64,000 nucleotides of DNA from an uncultured Lachnoclostridium sp. GTDB lineage: Bacteria > Bacillota > Clostridia > Lachnospirales > Lachnospiraceae. The notes under the pieces were generated by a model. That model was not told the origin of the DNA. It did not search any database and was given only the letters and a program-made list of their open reading frames with translations. The translations under genes were made by a program, and so were the position numbers. Below, one piece after another: positions 58,153 to 64,000 of the stretch (positions are counted from its first letter, which is position 1; the number at the start of each line of letters is the position of its first letter). The stretch is from assembly GCA_944381625.1 (NCBI GenBank), contig CALWLW010000008.1:62001-126000 (forward strand). Reading direction: 5' to 3'.

Positions 58153-58413
58153 TTACGACCCATATTGTTCCTTTATAGATTCCGACGACTTTCTTGCGTC
58201 CTTTGTCTTTCCTTCCTGGATCTGTCTCTCCGAAATCTCCAGTTCCCGATAAAAATTTAACTGTTTCATGTTCTGTTCATAAACATCCATGCTCATGAGA
58301 ACCATATCACCATATCCGTTTTTGGTAATATAGATAGGTTCCTCGCTGTTATGGCACAAATCCGAAATCCTGGAAGTATTCTTCAAATCTTTAATTGGAA
58401 TGATCTGCGGCAT
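58153..58413 (-). CDS. Phd/YefM-type antitoxin-like protein, no toxin partner
   Basis: An 86-residue protein with the Phd/YefM pattern: IIPIKDLKNTSRISDLCHNS then EEPIYITKNGYGDMVLMSMD and a charged C-terminal helix that in pairs binds the toxin. Such proteins repress their own promoter. The ATG at 58413 follows AAAGGAG; 64 upstream codons in frame are spurious. A terminator lies right after the gene and the next frame is the IS30-HTH/AbrB gene, so no RelE- or Doc-type toxin is encoded beside it. Composition is AT-richer than the flanks. Confidence 0.82.
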   Translation of the reverse strand: MPQIIPIKDLKNTSRISDLCHNSEEPIYITKNGYGDMVLMSMDVYEQNMKQLNFYRELEISERQIQEGKTKDARKSSESIKEQYGS

Positions 58414-58558
58414 ATCTTTGACTCCTTTTTTTGCGATAATTATACCATTATTATCCCACCGCTTCAAGATTTTCCTCAGCGGGAACGTCTGGTTATGCGC
58501 AGAGGCTACGGAACAACTTAGCCCCATAATGCCCCAGGAACATGCACCGCTCCCTTCC

Positions 58559-59596
58559 TCATATTTTCTGGCTGCCGGTGGACCACACATGGGCGGACGC
58601 GGCATCTGCCGCCGTATTCTGAGCCATCACGCCCACCAGTTTATGCGGCACATAAGCTTCCTCCAAATATACCAGGTCGCTTCCGGACAGCTTCAGATCC
58701 ACCGCCTTCACAGCGTCCGCCATATGATGCGGCTTTGTCGCGCCCACCACCGGAGCCGTCACCCTGGTCAGCAGCCACGCGAGAGAAACTTCTGTCATGG
58801 AAACGCCGTATTTTTCTGCCAGTTCGGCCACTCGGCCAATGATCACGCTGTCCTGGCGGGCCGTGGCATCATATTTCCCTTTCGCATAGCTGTCTTCCTC
58901 CAGGCGCTTCGACGTTTCACCGGGACGCCGGGAGAGCCTGCCGCCTGCCAGGGAACTGTACGGCGTCATGGCAATATTGTCCTCCGCGCAGAGCCCTGCC
59001 ATCTCCCGCTCCTCCTCACGAAACAGAAGATTATAATGCCCCTGGACAGAGACAAATTTCGCGAACCCTTCCCGCTCGGCCAGTGCGTTCGCTTTCGCAA
59101 GCTGCCATGCAAAGCAGTTGGAAATACCGATATAGCGCACCTTTCCGGCCTTCACCAGATTGTTCAGCCCTTCCATAATATCGTAAAGGGGCGTCCTGTA
59201 ATCCCACATATGGTAAATATACAGGTCGATATAATCCATGCCCAGGTTTTCAAGGCTTTTGTCCGCCATCCGTTCAATATGCCTCTGGCCGGAGATGCCG
59301 GCCTCCATATCCTCATTGGTGCGGGGAAGGAATTTGGTGGCGAGCACCACCTGATCGCGCCCGGCAAAATCTCTCAGCGCCCGTCCCACGTACTGCTCGC
59401 TGGTACCGCTCTGGTAGGCAATCGCCGTATCAAAGAAATTCACGCCCAGATCCAGTCCCTGCTTAATGATCTCACGGGTATGTCCTTCATCCAGCGTCCA
59501 CGTATGCTGGCCGTTCTTGGCATCTCCAAATCCCATACAGCCCATGCAGATGCGGGAAACATGCAGGTCTGAATTTCCAAGTTTTACATATTCCAT
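58559..59596 (-). CDS. Aldo/keto reductase
   Basis: A 345-residue TIM-barrel NADPH oxidoreductase. FFDTAIAYQSGTSEQYVGRAL (about 54-74) holds the catalytic Asp and Tyr, VVLATKFLPR the Lys and DYIDLYIYHMWD the His (about 128). The NADPH-binding C terminus has APVVGATKPHHMADAV near 290. It resembles the YghZ/YajO-like group. AAGGAGG precedes the ATG. It is separated from the second, unrelated aldo/keto reductase gene by 140 bp. Confidence 0.92.
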   Translation of the reverse strand: MEYVKLGNSDLHVSRICMGCMGFGDAKNGQHTWTLDEGHTREIIKQGLDLGVNFFDTAIAYQSGTSEQYVGRALRDFAGRDQVVLATKFLPRTNEDMEAGISGQRHIERMADKSLENLGMDYIDLYIYHMWDYRTPLYDIMEGLNNLVKAGKVRYIGISNCFAWQLAKANALAEREGFAKFVSVQGHYNLLFREEEREMAGLCAEDNIAMTPYSSLAGGRLSRRPGETSKRLEEDSYAKGKYDATARQDSVIIGRVAELAEKYGVSMTEVSLAWLLTRVTAPVVGATKPHHMADAVKAVDLKLSGSDLVYLEEAYVPHKLVGVMAQNTAADAASAHVWSTGSQKI

Positions 59597-59736
59597 AAGA
59601 ATCCTCCTTCTGCGGCGTCCGCCGCCTGTGAAGCCAACGTACTATTTTCTGGCTTTATTGTACCCTCATCCCGGATTCTATGCAAATACTTATGTTCCAT
59701 AACCTGTCATGCCGTTTTTGTATAACTGAGCCGTCA

Positions 59737-60603
59737 TTACAGGCTGGTCAGAACCGGATTTTTCAGATAATCATAGACCCGTCTGATCTCGCTGAGTTTT
59801 CTTGTGTCCAGCATGGACGGCTGTCCCAGATCCAGCGTTTCTATCCGCTTCATGTCGTCTTCATCCAGTTCAAAATCCCAGATCTCCAGATTTTCTTTCA
59901 TCCGTTCCTTGTGTACGGTTTTGGGAATCACGATCACGCCCTGCTGCACGTTCCAGCGGAGGATCACCTGGGCCGGCGTCTTCCCATACTTCGCCGCGAT
60001 TTCCGTAAATACCGGCTCCGTGAACATCCCCTTCAGTCCCTCCGCAAAGGGCGCCCACGCCTGAGGCTGTACGCCCAGTTCTTTCATCAGCTCCAGATCT
60101 TCTTTCCGCTGATAGTGGGGATGACGCTCGATCTGGTTGATCTGCGGAACCGTCTCCGTATTCATGCAAAGATCCAGCAGCCGGTCCGGGAGGAAGTTGC
60201 AGACTCCGATGGCCCGCACTTTTCCCTGCCGGTACAGTTCCTCCATGGCCCGCCAGGAGCCGTAATAATCTCCAAACGGCATGTGGATCAGATACAGATC
60301 CAGGTATTCCAGTCCCAGCTTCTTTAAAGACTCCTCAAAAGCTGCTATTGTATTATCATATCCCATCTGGTGGATATAGGCTTTTGTGGTGATAAAAAGT
60401 TCCTCCCGGCTGACCCCGGATCTCTGGATCGCCCGCCCTACGGCCTCTTCATTCTCATAAGAACTTGCCGTGTCGATCAGGCGATATCCCGTATGGATCG
60501 CATCCAGCACCGTCTGTTCACACAGCGCCGGGTCATTTACCTGAAATACCCCGAATCCTTCCTGCGGCATCTCCACGCCATTGTTTAATTTTCTTGTTTC
60601 CAT
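59737..60603 (-). CDS. Aldo/keto reductase (2,5-diketogluconate reductase-like)
   Basis: A 288-residue NADPH reductase of the shorter AKR5-like group. Visible are YRLIDTASSYENEEAVGRAI (about 40-59, catalytic Asp and Tyr), LFITTKAYI (Lys), DLYLIHMPFGDY (His near 109), QINQIERHPHY, and the cofactor segment VIVIPKTVHKERMKENL near 230. It probably forms an operon with the lipoprotein and hydrolase genes upstream, with gaps of 15 and 13 nt. Confidence 0.93.
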   Translation of the reverse strand: METRKLNNGVEMPQEGFGVFQVNDPALCEQTVLDAIHTGYRLIDTASSYENEEAVGRAIQRSGVSREELFITTKAYIHQMGYDNTIAAFEESLKKLGLEYLDLYLIHMPFGDYYGSWRAMEELYRQGKVRAIGVCNFLPDRLLDLCMNTETVPQINQIERHPHYQRKEDLELMKELGVQPQAWAPFAEGLKGMFTEPVFTEIAAKYGKTPAQVILRWNVQQGVIVIPKTVHKERMKENLEIWDFELDEDDMKRIETLDLGQPSMLDTRKLSEIRRVYDYLKNPVLTSL

Positions 60604-60618
60604 TCCCTTCCCGCCTTT

Positions 60619-61149
60619 CTATTCTTCAAATACAGATACCGTCACTGTTCCTGCCAGATCCGCCACATTCTCTTCGCCGGAAACTGCTCTCCCCAGCTCA
60701 AACAGGCTGCTGTTGGGGGCGCAGGGCGCGTAAAACATCACCACGTCGCCCCAGGGCGCGTAATAAGCCAGCGTCCCCGCCTCTTCGCTGCCCAGCGGCG
60801 TATTTCCCGTATCCAGCTTCTCCGGCGGATAGAATGTGATTTCATTATTGCTGAACGGTTCTGTTTCCACAGTCAGCGGGAGCTGTTCCAGCAAATCCTG
60901 AGCCGCTCCGCTTTCATTCAGTTCGTAGATGATTTCGTATTCTGAAGATTTTACTGATATTCTCATGCCTGCTTCCTCCATATTTTCTGTTTCTGGTGAA
61001 GTCTCTTCCTTTTCCTCTGATAAAGCTGCTTCATTCTTCTCCGGCAGAGCGGCTGTTGACTGCTCCGCCTCTTCATTCTCTGAAATTCCGCATCCGGCAG
61101 TTCCCAAAATCAGCACTGCCGCTGCGATTCCGACTGCGATCCGATGCAT
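60619..61149 (-). CDS. Cyclophilin-like domain lipoprotein
   Basis: A 176-residue exported lipoprotein. The signal peptide ends in the lipobox LGTAGC (Cys20), followed by a Glu/Ser-rich linker (about 22-62). The C-terminal domain is a short cyclophilin-like fold: LLEQLPLTVETEPFSNNEIT, then YPPEKLDTGNTP, GTLAYYAPWGDVVMFYAP and LFELGRAVSGEENVADLAGT. Relatives often accompany flavodoxin, aldo/keto reductase or hydrolase genes, as here. The ATG at 61149 follows GAGAGG. Biochemical function is not established. Confidence 0.85.
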   Translation of the reverse strand: MHRIAVGIAAAVLILGTAGCGISENEEAEQSTAALPEKNEAALSEEKEETSPETENMEEAGMRISVKSSEYEIIYELNESGAAQDLLEQLPLTVETEPFSNNEITFYPPEKLDTGNTPLGSEEAGTLAYYAPWGDVVMFYAPCAPNSSLFELGRAVSGEENVADLAGTVTVSVFEE

Positions 61150-61162
61150 GGTTCTACCTCTC

Positions 61163-62104
61163 TTATGCAAAACTTTCTATTAAAAACCGCTCCATCTCAT
61201 CAAACGGGATTTTCGATGTGTCATCATAGAGATCCACATGCTTGCAGTCCGGCACTACCACCAGGCGTTTCGGCTCTGCCGCCTTTTCGTAAGCCATATC
61301 GCTGAAAAACCGGCTTTCCGCCCGGTCGCCTACGATGAACATCACCGGCCGCGGAGAGATCTCGTCGATGTGATCGTTCAGTCCATAGTTCATGAAACTC
61401 AGCGCGGACGTGGAAGTAAAATTGCCTCTGGCGTTGGGATGATGTCCCCGCTTCGTTGCATAGAATTCAAAAAATTCCTGGAAAATCCCCTGCATTTCAT
61501 CGGGGATCACAGCCGCCGGCTCCTCAGGAAAGGAAGGAATGTACTCCGGATACCCGTTTTCTGCATCCACCCATCTCTGCTGTGACAGCTTTTCTTTTTC
61601 CTTCTGAATCTGTTCGGAAGAAAGTCCCAGCCGTGACGCAGCGCTCATATCATACATGCTCGCCGTAACCACCGCTTTGATTCTGGTATCCACGGCCGCA
61701 GCGGACAGCGCGAACCCTCCGCTCCCGCAGATGCCAATCACGCCTATCTTCTCACGATCCACAAAGGACTGAAGCCCAAGATAATCCACGCCCGCGCTGA
61801 TATTCTCGCTGAACAGATCCGGAGAAGAAACATGGCGGGGCTCGCCGCCGGATTCTCCCATATAGCACGGGTCGAAGGTCAAAACGACAAATCCCCGCAT
61901 GGCAAGCTCATTGGCATAAACGGCCGGCCCCTGCTCTTTTACCCCGCCGTAGGGCGCGCCCACGATCACCGCCATGTGCCGCCTGTTCTGATCCATATTT
62001 TTTGCCGTATACAGATCGCCGGCAAGCGCGATCCCGTACCGGTTGCGGTAACGCACATGCTTCCTCTCCACCTGTTCGTGCAGTCTGCAGATATAATTGC
62101 TCAT
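61163..62104 (-). CDS. Alpha/beta hydrolase (YcjY/DltD-unrelated, COG1073-like)
   Basis: A 313-residue alpha/beta hydrolase. AVIVGAPYGGVKEQGPAVYA (about 45-64) forms the oxyanion side, FVVLTFDPCYMGESGGEP the second strand-turn, and GVIGICGSGGFALSAAA (about 120-136) the nucleophile elbow, where either the Cys or the Ser could be the nucleophile. A late His in CKHVDLYD near 290 would complete the triad. AAAGGAGA precedes the ATG. It leads a three-gene set with the lipoprotein and an aldo/keto reductase; substrate unknown. Confidence 0.87.
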   Translation of the reverse strand: MSNYICRLHEQVERKHVRYRNRYGIALAGDLYTAKNMDQNRRHMAVIVGAPYGGVKEQGPAVYANELAMRGFVVLTFDPCYMGESGGEPRHVSSPDLFSENISAGVDYLGLQSFVDREKIGVIGICGSGGFALSAAAVDTRIKAVVTASMYDMSAASRLGLSSEQIQKEKEKLSQQRWVDAENGYPEYIPSFPEEPAAVIPDEMQGIFQEFFEFYATKRGHHPNARGNFTSTSALSFMNYGLNDHIDEISPRPVMFIVGDRAESRFFSDMAYEKAAEPKRLVVVPDCKHVDLYDDTSKIPFDEMERFLIESFA

Positions 62105-62285
62105 TCCTGTTCTCCTTTCAGCCAGTTTTTGTTCTCACTTTGATTTTCATTTTAATTATATCTTGGGTCATCAGGAATCACAAACGGCTGTTAAGCATTG
62201 TTTATCATCGTTTGCAGGAATGATTCTGGAACCGCTGTCAGAAAATCTCAGGGCAATGAAACAGGAAAAGCCGCATAAAAACGGT

Positions 62286-62314
62286 TTTACAAAAAAATAT
62301 AGGTTTGCTATAAT
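62286..62314 (+). promoter_or_regulatory. Sigma-A promoter of the lemA gene
   Basis: TTTACA (62286-62291), 17-bp spacer, TATAAT (62309-62314), about 58 nt before the start codon. The rest of the 62105-62372 gap shows no gene. Confidence 0.82.
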
Positions 62315-62372
62315 AAACACAGGAAATTGAGCATTTGGGTATGAATATTTCAATATACGGGAGAGTTTCATA

Positions 62373-63116
62373 ATGTGGATAATTATTTTAGCGGCAGTCA
62401 TCGCGATACTACTCATCCTTTACATTAAATTCTATAACCGCCTGCGGCGGCTTTCCGTCAAAGTGCAGGAAGGCAGCGCAGGCATTGATGTTGCTTTGGA
62501 GAAACGCTACGATATGCTGTCAGAAGAAATTGATGCAGTAAAAAAGTATCTGGCGCATGAGTATCAGATTTACACAGAAGTCACATCCACCCGTGCGGGC
62601 AAAGAATTGAACGAGAGCATATTTCAGGAAAAAAAACAGCTTTCTGAGGAAGCGGTCAAAGTGATCACCGAGACGATTGCTGAACAGCAAAAGCAGATGG
62701 AAACAATCCGGCAGCAGTTGGATCAGCAACGAGAGCATGAGCATTCTTTTGGAGCAGAAACATCGGGCATGGGAGATGACAGGCTGATCGGACATCAGGT
62801 GAGTCTGGATCGGAAACTCGACCTGCTTACTTCCGCGCAGCAGGGCCTCACTGGTGTCAACTCTGCCATTAATGCGCTGGCCGAGCAATACCCAACCCTT
62901 TACTCCTATGCGTCCATGCAGCATTTCCAGCAGGATATTTTTGACGCAGAGGAGCACTTACAAGCGGCGAGACGGCTGTATAACTCTAATGTATCCTTGT
63001 ACAACCAGAGAATCCACACCTTTCCTTACTTACTTTTAGCAAAACTTCATGGCATGAAAGAGGCGAAGTTTTGCACTGTGGAAGAAAAGAAAAAAGACTT
63101 TAAGGTGCAGTTTTAA
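62373..63116 (+). CDS. LemA family protein
   Basis: A 247-residue membrane protein with one N-terminal helix (about 2-20) and a long four-helix bundle facing, in most models, outside. LYIKFYNRLRRLSVKVQEGSAGIDVALEKRYDML (shown here only in part by YNRLRRLSVKVQEG) is the LemA opening, and the late RRLYNSNVSLYNQRIHTFPY, near 215, is the conserved closing motif. A Gln/Glu-rich middle (about 85-125) is longer than usual. GGGAG precedes the ATG. It is paired with the DUF3137 gene 20 bp downstream. Confidence 0.9.
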   Translation: MWIIILAAVIAILLILYIKFYNRLRRLSVKVQEGSAGIDVALEKRYDMLSEEIDAVKKYLAHEYQIYTEVTSTRAGKELNESIFQEKKQLSEEAVKVITETIAEQQKQMETIRQQLDQQREHEHSFGAETSGMGDDRLIGHQVSLDRKLDLLTSAQQGLTGVNSAINALAEQYPTLYSYASMQHFQQDIFDAEEHLQAARRLYNSNVSLYNQRIHTFPYLLLAKLHGMKEAKFCTVEEKKKDFKVQF

Positions 63117-63136
63117 GAAGAAAGGAAAAAAGATGT

Positions 63137-64000
63137 ATGAAAATGGTGGAGCAGAATATCAGCAGTGTCAAGCTGGAACAGCAGCGGCAGAATGCCCTTA
63201 AACATCATAAAATCCTGCAAAAGCTGCTCCCGGTGTGCCTGATTTTGTTTATAGGATCGGCACTGGTGAAAAACCGTTTTTTGTTTGTCTTTATCAGCGA
63301 ATATGGATGGGGAAATCCGGCAACCCAGGGCGCTCTTTGGATGCTGGCAGGAAACCTGATATTCAGCCTGCTTCTGGCATGTTCTATCTTTTGTTGTTAC
63401 TATATGCTGGTCTTTAAAAAAGCTTATGACCTCTTTTGTATCAATTTCAAAAATAAATATGTGCTGGACACTCTCCGGCAGCTGCCGGATTTTTCTGAAC
63501 TGCGCTACAATGCCGGAGGAGGCCTTTCCTATGAGGAAATGAACCGTCTGAAGTTAATCCCCGGAGGCCAGTCGGTCTTTTATCAATCTTCGGATGAACT
63601 GTCCGGCAAGCTGGGTGGAGTCCCCTTCCGGGCTGTCAATGTCTGCACTGGCGAAAAAGTTTCCAGACGAAGTTCTACCCCAAAAATCCTGTTTGAGGGG
63701 CAGGTCATTGCCTTTTCCTGTTTTGATGACCGGAAAATCAGCAACGGTTTTGTCCAGGTGTTTTCCAAAAAGGGACTGGCTCAGATGAAGGGAACCAGAA
63801 CCCCGCTTCCCATCCATACCGAGAACATCGTGTTCAACGAAAATTTTGCGGTGTTCGCTGAAAACGAACAGAATGCTTTTTACATACTGACACCTCAGGT
63901 AATGGAGCGGATTACGGCTTTTCAGGAGGCTATGGACGGAAAAGTTTATCTTTCCTTTTCCGAAAAATCCCTGTATGTAACCTGTAGCCGGTTTCTGAAC
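63137..64000 (+). CDS. DUF3137-like membrane protein (truncated by window end)
   Basis: At least 288 residues with no stop before the window edge. Two membrane helices (about 33-52 and 68-92) are followed by a soluble domain with YNAGGGLSYEEMNRLKLIP and later IHTENIVFNENFAVFAENEQ and AFYILTPQVMERI, the pattern of DUF3137 proteins, which commonly sit beside lemA. Two ATGs (63137 and 63143) are possible starts after AAAGGAAAAAAG. Function of the family is unknown; the pair may act together at the membrane. Confidence 0.82.
   Translation, partial: MKMVEQNISSVKLEQQRQNALKHHKILQKLLPVCLILFIGSALVKNRFLFVFISEYGWGNPATQGALWMLAGNLIFSLLLACSIFCCYYMLVFKKAYDLFCINFKNKYVLDTLRQLPDFSELRYNAGGGLSYEEMNRLKLIPGGQSVFYQSSDELSGKLGGVPFRAVNVCTGEKVSRRSSTPKILFEGQVIAFSCFDDRKISNGFVQVFSKKGLAQMKGTRTPLPIHTENIVFNENFAVFAENEQNAFYILTPQVMERITAFQEAMDGKVYLSFSEKSLYVTCSRFLN

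Noticed and set aside
1..64000. CRISPR array or rRNA operon
   Set aside because: No regularly spaced direct repeats of 25-40 bp and no rRNA-like sequence were noticed in the window.

Overview
The window looks like a chromosomal segment of an anaerobic, spore-forming Firmicute, most likely a gut Lachnospiraceae. The signs are a SpoIIM-family gene, RNase Y, recA with a CGAAC-N4-GTTCG SOS box, strong AGGAGG-type ribosome binding sites, sigma-A promoters (TTGACA/TATAAT), oxygen-independent cobalamin synthesis, glycogen synthase, and roughly 50-58% GC with AT-richer patches. No rRNA, CRISPR array or intact transposon was seen; one tRNA-Thr is present.

Layout. 1-10 kb, minus strand: core genes, namely a truncated PEP/pyruvate-binding protein, a XerD-like recombinase, SpoIIM-like, proC, rny, recX-recA, asd, argH and a formate/nitrite channel. 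10.5 kb: tRNA-Thr(CGT) with its own promoter and terminator. 11.1-21.8 kb, minus strand: a sortase-dependent pilus island. From 5' to 3' it carries a tyrosine recombinase, a promoter region, a 1466-residue VWA tip adhesin, a 77-residue protein, a SipA-like inactive signal peptidase, the backbone pilin, a class-B-type sortase, a basal pilin, and a second recombinase-like protein that has lost catalytic residues. The gene order matches the FCT-type pili of Streptococcus pyogenes. 22.1-25.2 kb, plus strand: a MarR-nitroreductase-adenylation enzyme-GNAT operon. 25.2-35.1 kb: glgA, an ABC-F ATPase, an alanine/glycine symporter, an orphan PTS IIB, galE, a PflX-like radical SAM protein, an AI-2E family permease and truA. 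35.1-55.5 kb, minus strand: a 20-gene, tightly overlapping anaerobic cobalamin operon behind a cobalamin riboswitch and an attenuator. 55.5-62.1 kb: SDR and aldo/keto reductases, a LysR regulator, an IS30-HTH/AbrB fusion, a lone Phd-type antitoxin, a cyclophilin-like lipoprotein and a hydrolase. 62.3-64 kb: a lemA plus DUF3137 pair cut by the window end.

The most striking observation is at 20622-20932. Two 19-bp inverted repeats (18/19 identical) enclose 273 bp between the intact recombinase gene and the pilus operon. The enclosed DNA holds one good sigma-A promoter (TTGTAT-17-TATAAT), which in this assembly points away from the pilus genes, and a 14-bp-stem terminator. Inverting the segment would place the promoter about 105 nt upstream of the adhesin start codon, facing the operon. 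This reads as a phase-variation switch for a whole pilus, captured in the OFF state, with the adjacent recombinase as the likely invertase.

How the genes work together. In the pilus island the tip and backbone proteins end in xxPTG signals (NPPTG, VSPTG) and the basal pilin in an LPXTG-like SPKTG. This suggests one sortase for polymerisation and a housekeeping sortase for anchoring. In the cobalamin operon, HemA and a HemC-CobA-HemD triple fusion feed precorrin-2 from glutamyl-tRNA into CbiL, H, F, G, D, J, E, T, C, A and P, then CobO, CbiB, CobU, CobS, CobT and a CobC-like phosphatase. HemB, HemL, a precorrin-2 dehydrogenase, a cobalt chelatase and a cobalt transporter are not in this window.
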